Both the position numbers and the translations under genes were made by a program. A DNA stretch of 33,353 bases from a bacterium (GTDB taxonomy: Bacteria; Patescibacteriota; Saccharimonadia; CAILAD01; JADZBC01): assembly GCA_020852295.1 (NCBI GenBank), contig JADZBC010000009.1:350435-383787 (forward strand). Reading direction: 5' to 3'. Below the pieces are notes generated by a model. That model was not told the origin of the DNA and made no database searches. It was given only the letters and a program-made list of their open reading frames with translations. This document shows, piece by piece, positions 11,972-21,200 of this stretch. Position 1 is the stretch's first letter; each line of letters opens with the position of its first letter.

Positions 11972-12334
11972 ATGGTTCTGTTTAGCTTCTTCACCTGGTG
12001 GTACGGCTCGGGGTGGGCTCAGGTGCCGCGCGAAATTCGCCGGCGAGTCAACTTTATCCTACAATTCTTCTCACTCAAGATTATTCTTCGTACCCTGTTT
12101 GCGCCCTGGAAGCGTGACATTGCTTACGCTCGCTCAACAGCTCTGGAGGATCGGTTTCAGGCATTGATTGGCAATCTTGTATCGCGCTTTATAGGCTTCA
12201 TTATTAGGGTGATCTTTATGTTTACCGCGGTTTTGGCCATCATTTTTACAGTCGTCTTTGGGGTGCTCTTAATGATTGTTTGGCCAGCACTACCGTTTAG
12301 CCCAATCCTCTTTCTCTACTGGGGGCTACTATGA
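11972..12334 (+). CDS. Conserved small membrane protein, unknown function
   Basis: 120 aa, two hydrophobic segments, 4-nt ATGA overlap with downstream AAA+ gene. Confidence 0.8.
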   Translation: MVLFSFFTWWYGSGWAQVPREIRRRVNFILQFFSLKIILRTLFAPWKRDIAYARSTALEDRFQALIGNLVSRFIGFIIRVIFMFTAVLAIIFTVVFGVLLMIVWPALPFSPILFLYWGLL

Positions 12335-14760
12335 ACGGCAAGACCTTTACGTATTCGCGCAATATCCGTACTCAGAAGGCAACAATTGTTCGGTTGTTTA
12401 GCAAGCCAATCGTAACACTGCTGAAATTTGCTTCGGTTGTGTTTTTAGTTGCTGGTGTCGCAATGTTGATTATCGGCATGAAGGTTGGTTATGTGCTTTT
12501 CGCTCCGGCAATTTGGGCCTTCATGTTCTTGCTCTGGCACCAGTGGGATCTCGTCGATTTGGACGCCGGAAATCCGGTCGCCTCTGCTAGTACGCGCCTT
12601 GAAGAGCTATTGAGTGCCGATATTGTGAACCGCATTGGTAAGGCCGACACCTCGCTCCATCTTTGGGAAGCGATTCGTGATCACTGGCAGGCCCGCTTTT
12701 TTGTAAATCGTTTTCTAATCCCGACCGAAGTGATCGAGCAAGGGCTACAGGCGAATCCGGTCGATGTCGAGGTGGTGTATGCCAAGGCCTTCGAGCTGGC
12801 CGCCCAGACTTCCCAGGATCACATGACGGCTGGCTCCATCACTGCTGCACTCCTATTGACCTGTCCCTATTTTGAAGCTGGGTTCGCTCGCATGAAGATC
12901 AGTACCGATGATCTGACGAGTGGACTATATTGGCAGCGACAAATCATAGATCGATATTTCAAGCGCAAGGAGCGTAATCTATTTGGTGGCTTAGCACGTG
13001 ACTGGGCCAACGGTTATACGCCGGTACTCGATAAGTTTGGTGAGAATATTAGCAAGTCAATTGAGGCCGGTTACTCAATGTTTAGCGATGAAACCCGTGA
13101 GGATGTCATTACTCAAATGATTCAAATCATTAGCCGACCAAGCCGCAATGGTGTCGCTCTGGTTGCACCAGTTGGCTCGGGCAAGTCCTCGCTGGTGTAT
13201 GCATTAGCCGAGACAATGCTCAAAGGCGACGATAAGGCTGGTGGATTGGCATATCTGCAGGTGGTCAAGCTTGATGCCAATCGAATCACATCGACAATCG
13301 GCCAGGGTCTATCGATCGAACGACTGATGGAAGAAATCTTCTACGATGCACTACACGCCCAAAACATCATACTTTTCCTTGATGAGGCTCAGCTGTTTAT
13401 GGAGACGGCGCCAGGCTCGATTGATATTAGTCACATTATCATGCAGGTCCTTGAACAAACTCGTATGCCAATTATCTTGGCATTATCGCCAGAAGACTGG
13501 CATAAGTTCAGTATCACCAAGTCGGCTCTCCTTGCCCAGCTAACCAAGATTGACCTGCCGGAGCTCAATGAAAGCCAGGTGGCTCGTATTCTCGAGGACA
13601 TCGCTTTACCGCTCGAGTCTCGAGCCCAGACAATGATCACGTACTCGGCCATTAAAGAAACCTACGCCATGGCCAGCCGCTATGTGACTGACAAAGCATT
13701 TCCAGCTAAGGGCATTGACGTCTTGCAGGACGCGCTCAACTATCCTGATCAAGGTATTATTACGGAGAATTCCGTAAAAATGGCGGTCGAAAAAACAACC
13801 GGCGCGAAAGTCACCCAGGCCTCACAGGTTGAACGGGGCGAGCTACTCAATCTCGAAGAACTCATTCATCGCCGCATGATCAATCAGTTTCATGCCGTCA
13901 AGACGGTTTCGGAGGCGCTCCGTCGATCACGAGCCGGCGTGCGGGATCCGAAGCGTCCAGTTGGGAGCTTTCTCTTTTTGGGTCCGACTGGTGTTGGTAA
14001 GACCGAGTTGGCGCGATCATTGGCTGCAACTTACTTTAGCGGTGAGGAGAGTATGATTCGACTCGACATGAGTGAGTACCAGCTAGCAACCGATGTGGCA
14101 CGAATTCTTGAAGCGACCACCGATAGTTCGGTTGGCAGTACCTTCTTGCGCGACGTGGCGACTAAGCCATTCTCGGTCGTACTGCTCGATGAGATCGAGA
14201 AGGCACATCCCGATATTCTCAACCTGCTGCTGCAGATGCTTGATGAAGGTACCTTGACCGATACGAGTGGCCGTGTTGTGTCGTTTAAAGAAGCGATCAT
14301 TATTGTGACTTCAAATGCGGGTGCGGATGAGATTCGCCGCCGTATCGAAGCTGGTCAGCAGCTCGAAGCCTTTGAGGATGAGTTTGTCGATCAGCTGATC
14401 AACGCCAAGATATTCAAGCCAGAGCTCATGAACCGGTTTGACGATATCGTGCTCTTCCGGCCGCTGAAGCCGGATGAGCTGATGCAAGTCGTACAGATCA
14501 TGGTGGGCAATCTCAATAAAACGCTTTCGGCACAAAATATCAGCGTCGAGCTAACAGCTGACGCGCTGCAGATGATCGTACAGGTAGGCTACGACCCACG
14601 TCTGGGTGCTCGGCCGATGCGTCGGGCCCTGCAGAAATATGTCGAAAACACCTTGAGTCGCAAGATTTTGACGGGCGAAGCTCAGCCTGGTGCACGCCTA
14701 ACACTTTCGGCTGCCGATCTGCAGTCGGGTAGCGGTGCAGATAGTGACTCGGGCTACTAA
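12331..14760 (+). CDS. Membrane-anchored, divergent ClpA/B/C-type double AAA+ ATPase
   Basis: Two Walker A motifs (APVGSGKSS, GPTGVGKTE), Walker B ILFLDEAQ and VVLLDEIEKAHPDILNLLLQMLDEGTLTD, sensor TSNAGA, ClpB D2-small C-terminus GYDPRLGARPMRRALQKYVENTLSRKIL; two predicted TM helices near N-terminus. Confidence 0.92.
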   Translation: MNGKTFTYSRNIRTQKATIVRLFSKPIVTLLKFASVVFLVAGVAMLIIGMKVGYVLFAPAIWAFMFLLWHQWDLVDLDAGNPVASASTRLEELLSADIVNRIGKADTSLHLWEAIRDHWQARFFVNRFLIPTEVIEQGLQANPVDVEVVYAKAFELAAQTSQDHMTAGSITAALLLTCPYFEAGFARMKISTDDLTSGLYWQRQIIDRYFKRKERNLFGGLARDWANGYTPVLDKFGENISKSIEAGYSMFSDETREDVITQMIQIISRPSRNGVALVAPVGSGKSSLVYALAETMLKGDDKAGGLAYLQVVKLDANRITSTIGQGLSIERLMEEIFYDALHAQNIILFLDEAQLFMETAPGSIDISHIIMQVLEQTRMPIILALSPEDWHKFSITKSALLAQLTKIDLPELNESQVARILEDIALPLESRAQTMITYSAIKETYAMASRYVTDKAFPAKGIDVLQDALNYPDQGIITENSVKMAVEKTTGAKVTQASQVERGELLNLEELIHRRMINQFHAVKTVSEALRRSRAGVRDPKRPVGSFLFLGPTGVGKTELARSLAATYFSGEESMIRLDMSEYQLATDVARILEATTDSSVGSTFLRDVATKPFSVVLLDEIEKAHPDILNLLLQMLDEGTLTDTSGRVVSFKEAIIIVTSNAGADEIRRRIEAGQQLEAFEDEFVDQLINAKIFKPELMNRFDDIVLFRPLKPDELMQVVQIMVGNLNKTLSAQNISVELTADALQMIVQVGYDPRLGARPMRRALQKYVENTLSRKILTGEAQPGARLTLSAADLQSGSGADSDSGY

Positions 14761-14773
14761 GTATAAAGTACTT

Positions 14774-14811
14774 GAGCCCCCAACCGATCAACACTGATCA
14801 GCTGGAGGCTC
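14774..14811. terminator. Imperfect hairpin at the convergent 3' ends of the AAA+ gene and the zinc-ribbon gene
   Basis: GAGCC-c-CCA-acc-GATCA-acac-TGATC-agc-TGG-a-GGCTC. Confidence 0.45.
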
Positions 14812-14982
14812 GTGGGTGTGACGGGGGTGTGGCGCAACGGAGCTGGGGTTTTCTCGTCCGGAGAGCCTGCGGCATTCGGGGCAGAGATCATCGATGACCC
14901 CTTCCTTGCTGCCGCAAACCAGGCAGATGACGCTTCCGAAGATGCGATCAATCATTTCCTGGGCTTCGCGGTAGTAGCTCAT
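14788..14982 (-). CDS. Small zinc-ribbon protein, unknown function
   Basis: CxxC-x10-CxxC (CLVCGSKEGVIDDLCPEC); SD-like GGGAG upstream of ATG on minus strand; reverse-strand TTGACA-17-TATAGT promoter upstream. Confidence 0.6.
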   Translation of the reverse strand: MSYYREAQEMIDRIFGSVICLVCGSKEGVIDDLCPECRRLSGRENPSSVAPHPRHTHEPPADQC

Positions 14983-15073
14983 GCATACTCCCTCTGTCAG
15001 GGCTCCAGGCCGGGTGCCTGAAGCGGTTATGCTACTATAGAATAAAAAAGTATACTTGTCAAGTATTTATTAC

Positions 15074-15102
15074 TTGATAGATGGGTATTTTTACGTTACA
15101 AT
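15074..15102 (+). promoter_or_regulatory. Predicted promoter of fusA
   Basis: TTGATA (15074-15079)-17 nt-TACAAT (15097-15102). Confidence 0.65.
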
Positions 15103-15181
15103 AGTGCCAACAAATAAAAGCGCACAGGCGTTTTTATTTTTTGCTAGTTAATTTGTAAGGCTAAAGGGAAAACAAGACATT

Positions 15182-17293
15182 ATGGCACGTGAATATTCAC
15201 TCGAAGATACTCGTAACATCGGTATCATCGCTCACATCGACGCAGGTAAAACGACAGTAACCGAGCGGGTACTTTTTTATACCGGAAAATCGCACAAGAT
15301 CGGTGAGGTTCACGAGGGTGAAGCTACTATGGACTGGATGGAGCAGGAGCGTGAGCGCGGTATAACCATCACCTCGGCGGCCACGACTTGTTTCTGGGCG
15401 GGCAAGCGCATCAACATCATCGATACTCCGGGGCACGTTGATTTCACCGTAGAAGTTGAGCGTAGCCTTCGTGTGCTCGACGGCGGCGTTTGTGTGTTTG
15501 ACGGTGTAGCTGGTGTGGAGCCACAGAGTGAAACGGTTTGGCGCCAGGCCGACAAGTACAATGTGCCACGCATTTGTTTTATTAATAAGATGGACCGCAC
15601 CGGTGCTGACTTCTACAAGGACGTTGAAAGTATTCACGATCGTTTGACCACCAAAGCTGTTCCTGTTCAGTTGCCAATTGGTGCAGAAGATGGCTTCAAG
15701 GGCGTGATTGATCTGATTACCAACAAGGCCATCGTGTACACCGATGATCTTGGTAAAACTTCTGAGTCAGCCGATATCCCAGATGACATGAAAGAAAAAG
15801 CTGAGAAGTACCGCAATGACATGATCGAAAAGATTGCTGAGACTGATGATGCTTTGATTGAGAAGTTTCTCGACGGCCAAGAGATCAGTGAAGACGAGCT
15901 GGTTGCTGCTCTTCGCGCTGCTACTATTGCCGGTAAGATTTATCCTATCTTGACTGGTACCGCCCTCAAAAACAAAGGTGTTCAGCCGTTGCTTGATGCT
16001 GTTGTAGCGTACCTGCCAAGCCCGCTCGATATCGCCGCACCAGTTGGTACCGATCCAAAAGACGGCAGCGAAGAGCCGCTTAAGGTAAGCGATGATGCAC
16101 CATTTGCAGCCTTGGCCTTCAAGATTGCCACCGACCCATTTGTTGGTAAGCTCGCTTTCTTCCGTGTGTACTCTGGTACCCTCAAATCAGGTAGCTATGT
16201 GCTCAACAGCAGCACTGGTGAAAAAGAGCGAATCGGTCGAATCCTACGTATGCACGCCAACCAGCGTGAGGAGGTGTCGGAGGTGTACGCAGGTGAGATC
16301 GCTGCTGCCGTGGGTCTTAAGAACACCATTACTGGAAACACCATGTGTGACCCAGCCCATCCAGTGATCCTAGAATCGATTACCTTCCCAGAACCAGTTA
16401 TCTCAATCGCGATTGAGCCAAAGACCAAGGCCGACCAAGAGAAGATGAGTATTGCACTCTCACGTCTTGCGGAAGAAGACCCAACTTTCCGCGTTCACTC
16501 CGACGAGGACAGCGGCCAGACCATCATCGATGGTATGGGTGAGCTTCACCTCGAAGTGATTGTTGACCGTATGAAGCGTGAGTTTAAAGTAGAAGCCAAC
16601 GTTGGTCGTCCACAGGTGAGCTACCGTGAGACGGTCAAGGGCACCACTCAGGTAGAGGGCAAGTTTGTCCGGCAATCTGGTGGACGCGGTCAGTATGGTC
16701 ACGTCTGGCTAGAGATTAGCCCGCTCGAGCAAGATCCTGAAGCAACCGAGCACAAGAACCTCGAGTTTGAAAACGCCATCGTCGGTGGTGTGGTACCAAA
16801 AGAGTACATCAACCCAGTTGAGCAGGGCGTTAAAGAAGCTATGGCTAATGGTGTTTTGGCCGGTTATCCAGTTGTTGACCTGCACGTTAAGCTCTACGAT
16901 GGTAGCTATCACGAAGTCGACTCCTCAGAAATGGCCTTTAAGATCGCCGGAAGCATGGCGCTGCAAGAGGGCGTGAAGAAAGCCAATCCAGTTATTCTCG
17001 AACCAATCATGAAGGTGGAGGTTGTAACCCCAGAAGACTTTATGGGTGATGTGATTGGTGATATCAACTCAAAGCGTGGTCGTGTCGAGCAGATGACGGA
17101 CCGCAGTGGTGCCAAGGTAGTTGATGCGTTTGTACCGCTCGCCGAGATGTTTGGTTACGCCACAAGCCTGCGATCAATGACCCAAGGTCGTGCCAGCTAC
17201 TCAATGGAGTTTGATCACTACGCCGATGTACCGCACAATGTTGCGGAAGAATTGATGGGCAAGTACAACGCCGCACGGGCCGAAGGCCGCTAG
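15182..17293 (+). CDS. fusA: Elongation factor G
   Basis: [55 protein letters not shown]. Confidence 0.98.
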   Translation: MAREYSLEDTRNIGIIAHIDAGKTTVTERVLFYTGKSHKIGEVHEGEATMDWMEQERERGITITSAATTCFWAGKRINIIDTPGHVDFTVEVERSLRVLDGGVCVFDGVAGVEPQSETVWRQADKYNVPRICFINKMDRTGADFYKDVESIHDRLTTKAVPVQLPIGAEDGFKGVIDLITNKAIVYTDDLGKTSESADIPDDMKEKAEKYRNDMIEKIAETDDALIEKFLDGQEISEDELVAALRAATIAGKIYPILTGTALKNKGVQPLLDAVVAYLPSPLDIAAPVGTDPKDGSEEPLKVSDDAPFAALAFKIATDPFVGKLAFFRVYSGTLKSGSYVLNSSTGEKERIGRILRMHANQREEVSEVYAGEIAAAVGLKNTITGNTMCDPAHPVILESITFPEPVISIAIEPKTKADQEKMSIALSRLAEEDPTFRVHSDEDSGQTIIDGMGELHLEVIVDRMKREFKVEANVGRPQVSYRETVKGTTQVEGKFVRQSGGRGQYGHVWLEISPLEQDPEATEHKNLEFENAIVGGVVPKEYINPVEQGVKEAMANGVLAGYPVVDLHVKLYDGSYHEVDSSEMAFKIAGSMALQEGVKKANPVILEPIMKVEVVTPEDFMGDVIGDINSKRGRVEQMTDRSGAKVVDAFVPLAEMFGYATSLRSMTQGRASYSMEFDHYADVPHNVAEELMGKYNAARAEGR

Positions 17294-17318
17294 CCGATAG
17301 TCCGGACGTAGCCTTGCA

Positions 17319-17347
17319 AAAAGCACCCTCTTCATGGGGGTGCTTTT
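17319..17347 (+). terminator. Intrinsic terminator after fusA
   Basis: AAAAGCACCC-tcttcatgg-GGGTGCTTTT. Confidence 0.9.
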
Positions 17348-17352
17348 GATTA

Positions 17353-17381
17353 TTGCAAAATAAGTACAAATGTGTTACTAT
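17353..17381 (+). promoter_or_regulatory. Predicted promoter of the GC-rich 2-TM gene cassette
   Basis: TTGCAA-17 nt-TACTAT; transcript leader carries CCGGACgccGTCCGG hairpin. Confidence 0.5.
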
Positions 17382-17430
17382 TATATTACCCCCGGACGCC
17401 GTCCGGACCAATTGGCCCAGGAGGCTTCCC

Positions 17431-17733
17431 GTGTCCCTTCCCAAGATTCACCGCCGATTCGGTGGCATCCAGTACATCGCCGGCTCGGTGCTGTGCGGCC
17501 TGATGGCGATCTTCTTCGCCTGGCAGGCCTACCGGCCCTTCGGTTACACCGAACAGCCGGGTGATCCGAACTACCTGACGCTTGAGGTCAAGGTGGGGTT
17601 CTTCGTCCTCACCATGCTCATCGCCATCGGCTTCGGCTTCGCTGCCATCTGGCTCAACTCGATGCGCCGCGATCGACGCATCCACCACGGTCCCCAGATC
17701 AACCGACTCGTTCGGTCGAACTGCCGGGACTGA
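17431..17733 (+). CDS. Small 2-TM membrane protein, unknown function (GTG start proposed)
   Basis: Supplied ORF 17353-17733; GTG at 17431 preceded by SD AGGAGG gives MSLPKIHRRFGGIQYIAGSVLCGLMAIFFAW...; two hydrophobic segments; GC-rich. Confidence 0.65.
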   Translation: MSLPKIHRRFGGIQYIAGSVLCGLMAIFFAWQAYRPFGYTEQPGDPNYLTLEVKVGFFVLTMLIAIGFGFAAIWLNSMRRDRRIHHGPQINRLVRSNCRD

Positions 17734-17769
17734 CGCTCTCACCCGCTGGGGAACCGGGTGACGACAGCA

Positions 17770-17800
17770 GGGTGGGGTCCCTCGGGACCCCACCCTCGCC
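17770..17800 (+). terminator. GC-rich 3' hairpin without immediate U-tract
   Basis: GGGTGGGGTCCC-tc-GGGACCCCACCC. Confidence 0.6.
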
Positions 17801-17822
17801 GCTCTTTCTTACTAAAAAAGTC

Positions 17823-17851
17823 TTTACATTTTCACTATCACCACCTATAAT
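17823..17851 (+). promoter_or_regulatory. Predicted promoter of tuf
   Basis: TTTACA (17823-17828)-17 nt-TATAAT (17846-17851). Confidence 0.75.
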
Positions 17852-17939
17852 TTAGTAGTCAAATCCAGGCGCTTTTTTAATGTTCATCAAAAAAAGTCTG
17901 GGCAATCATTAAAACTTAATTAGACAACAAGGAGAATCC

Positions 17940-19118
<1,179 letters not shown>

Positions 19119-19149
19119 CATACCAACCTAACTAGAAGCACCTTACATC

Positions 19150-19470
19150 ATGTCAGAAGCACCTACCAAACAACGCATCCGAATCCGCCTCAAGGCGTAT
19201 GACAGCAAGATCATTGACCAGTCTGCCAAGCAGATCATCGATACGGCTATCCGTACCGGTGCCAATGTAGCAGGTCCGATCCCACTGCCAACCGAGAAAA
19301 ACAAGTTCACGGTTCTCACGAGCCCACATGTTTACAAGGACGCCCGTGAGCAGTTCGAAATGCGTACCCACAAGCGGTTGATTGATATCACGGAGCCGAC
19401 ACCTAAGACGGTGGACGCCCTGATGAACCTCAGCTTGCCAGCTGGTGTCGACATCGAAATCAAGATGTAA
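19150..19470 (+). CDS. rpsJ: 30S ribosomal protein S10
   Basis: [71 protein letters not shown]. Confidence 0.98.
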   Translation: MSEAPTKQRIRIRLKAYDSKIIDQSAKQIIDTAIRTGANVAGPIPLPTEKNKFTVLTSPHVYKDAREQFEMRTHKRLIDITEPTPKTVDALMNLSLPAGVDIEIKM

Positions 19471-19472
19471 GT

Positions 19473-19502
19473 CTAAAAACTCCCCGAAAGGGGAGTTTTT
19501 AG
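19473..19502. terminator. Bidirectional intrinsic terminator shared by rpsJ and the convergent minus-strand gene
   Basis: CTAAAAACTCCCC-gaaa-GGGGAGTTTTTAG. Confidence 0.9.
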
Positions 19503-19726
19503 TTGTCCGTGAAGGGTTTGGGGCAAACCTTGCTGAGCTCTAGTGAGCCTTCGTTTTGTTTTAAGCATGATTGATAATCTAGATATTTCTGCTTGAAGTT
19601 GTTTGGCAGCAGAAAGATGGCATTGATGAGGGTGGCGATTAGCAGTAATACTGCTTGTGCGCCGAGTATCAAAAAGAACGTGTGACGATACTGATCGCGC
19701 TTGGAGCGGAGTTTTTGCATAACCAT
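19499..19726 (-). CDS. Hypothetical single-TM protein
   Basis: 75 aa, one clear TM segment (FFLILGAQAVLLLIATLINAIFLL); stop overlaps terminator arm; divergent from 19747 gene. Confidence 0.6.
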   Translation of the reverse strand: MVMQKLRSKRDQYRHTFFLILGAQAVLLLIATLINAIFLLPNNFKQKYLDYQSCLKQNEGSLELSKVCPKPFTDN

Positions 19727-19746
19727 AGTTTATAATAATAGTACTT

Positions 19747-20193
19747 ATGGTAGCAAAACAACGAAAAGCAAGATCCTTACTCATTCGCGAAAAACGCGCA
19801 ATTGATCACATGATGGTTGGCGTTTCATTTATTTCACCGCTGACCGCTCTGCCGCAAGTCTATGAGATATTTGTAAATCAACGTGCGTCAGGTGTCTCGC
19901 TTGTTTCGTGGTGTCTGTATCTTACATTGGGAGTTGTATCACTTCTATACGGGCTCGTTCATAAGCTTCGTCCGATTATTACGACTCAACTTTTGTGGTC
20001 GATTATGGATATTTTAATCATTGTCGGCATAATTATGTACGGCTCTGGCAAGAAGATTTCTTTGGGTTACGATCAGCTTCTATTGGTCAATAATACCGGA
20101 AAAGCCATGGCGGCGTTAAGCTTGATTTTGCTTTTACCGGCAGCTTATTACGGCTATAGGGCATACATGCCTCAGCGCAATATGACCAGATAG
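19747..20193 (+). CDS. PQ-loop/SemiSWEET-like membrane protein
   Basis: SFISPLTALPQVYEIFVNQRASGVSLVSWCLYLTLGVVSLLYGLVHK resembles the PQ-loop (MtN3/SWEET) repeat. Confidence 0.75.
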   Translation: MVAKQRKARSLLIREKRAIDHMMVGVSFISPLTALPQVYEIFVNQRASGVSLVSWCLYLTLGVVSLLYGLVHKLRPIITTQLLWSIMDILIIVGIIMYGSGKKISLGYDQLLLVNNTGKAMAALSLILLLPAAYYGYRAYMPQRNMTR

Positions 20194-20232
20194 TACGAAC
20201 CCCACCAGCGATGAACCGGTGGGGTTCGTACT
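20193..20232. terminator. Long perfect inverted repeat between convergent genes, no U-tract
   Basis: GTACGAACCCCACC-agcgatgaacc-GGTGGGGTTCGTAC. Confidence 0.65.
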
Positions 20233-20247
20233 GATGGGGTGGGATGA

Positions 20248-20811
20248 TCAGCTCAGGAGCGAACGGAGGAAGTCCGCCAGCTCATGGATGATCTTGTCGG
20301 GGCCACCGTCGTTGATGATGACCAGGTCGGGGCCAGTCTCCATGGCGTAGGCGACCTCGTGGTCGGCACGGTCGAGGCGATCCTCGAGCTCGGCCGGGTC
20401 CATGTTGGGATCGCGACCCAGGATACGGGCCCGCTGCAGCTCCCGCATCGGCTCCGGCAGACGGATGAGCACGGTGCGCGTGATATCCGGGAACTGGTCT
20501 CGGACGTTGCGAGCGCCGTGGACGTCGAGCTCGAGCAGGGTGTGCTCGTTCGGATCAGGTACGAGCTTGCCGTACCACTTGCCGAAGTGCTCATCGGTCT
20601 CTAGCAGCTTGCCGTCGCGCTCGAGCTCCTTGAACTCCTCGAGGCTGCAGTAGCGGTACATGGTTGGGCCATATGCCGTGTCGCTGGGCCGCTCGTCGCG
20701 AGTCGTGGCCGACATCCCGAGCTTGAACTCGGGTACCAGACGCAGGGCTCCGCGCCAGGCGGTTTCTTTTCCGGCCCCAGCGGGACCGGAGAGTGTTACG
20801 ATGCTACCCAT
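20248..20811 (-). CDS. Guanylate kinase-like protein (divergent P-loop)
   Basis: VTLSGPAGAGKETAW, SATTRDERPSDTAYGPTMYRYCSLEEFKELERDGKLLE, YGKLVP, LLELDVHGARNV; reverse-strand TTGTCA-17-TATAGT promoter and GGAGA SD. Confidence 0.8.
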   Translation of the reverse strand: MGSIVTLSGPAGAGKETAWRGALRLVPEFKLGMSATTRDERPSDTAYGPTMYRYCSLEEFKELERDGKLLETDEHFGKWYGKLVPDPNEHTLLELDVHGARNVRDQFPDITRTVLIRLPEPMRELQRARILGRDPNMDPAELEDRLDRADHEVAYAMETGPDLVIINDGGPDKIIHELADFLRSLLS

Positions 20812-20896
20812 GGCTTCTCTCCAGGGCTCGGGGACAGGATTGCGATACTATAGCACGACTCAACAGGAGTGACAAGGGTACTGAAGCAATCTACTG

Positions 20897-20925
20897 TTGA
20901 CACAGCCAAATACTTATGCTTAAAT
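20897..20925 (+). promoter_or_regulatory. Predicted strong promoter of a small transcription unit
   Basis: TTGACA (20897-20902)-17 nt-TTAAAT (20920-20925). Confidence 0.65.
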
Positions 20926-20934
20926 AGCACCACT

Positions 20935-21042
20935 ATGAACAGACATAGCTATACATCGCCAATTATGCAAAACCTCGACACCGTCAAAGGTGGCGCGGAT
21001 TTTCGTGTACGCGGTAAGGCTTGTCTGGATACTATGAACTAA
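20935..21042 (+). CDS. Candidate small peptide with double-glycine-like leader: MNRHSYTSPIMQNLDTVKGGADFRVRGKACLDTMN
   Basis: 35-codon ORF with ATG 9 nt after the -10, followed by intrinsic terminator; LDTVKGG resembles GG-leader cleavage motif. Confidence 0.45.
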   Translation: MNRHSYTSPIMQNLDTVKGGADFRVRGKACLDTMN

Positions 21043-21066
21043 TATTACGTTTTTATGTCGAGACGA

Positions 21067-21089
21067 GCCTCCGATCCAGGAGGCTTTTT
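21067..21089 (+). terminator. Intrinsic terminator of the small transcription unit
   Basis: GCCTCC-gatcca-GGAGGC-TTTTT. Confidence 0.8.
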
Positions 21090-21200
21090 ATATTGACATA
21101 GCAAAAGTTGATCTGAATCTCGGGGGCTCTTTCGACCTAACAACCAAGTTGGGTCGCTGATGCGTGACAGAATCACGCGCTCGTGAAAGGACGTACTGTC

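Noticed and set aside
17353-17430. N-terminal extension of the 2-TM protein from the upstream start
   Set aside because: Overlaps the predicted -35/-10 promoter and leader hairpin; GTG 17431 with AGGAGG is a better start.
20284-20653. Plus-strand ORFs opposite the guanylate kinase-like gene
   Set aside because: Shadow ORFs of a GC-rich gene, low-complexity Ser/Arg/Val composition.
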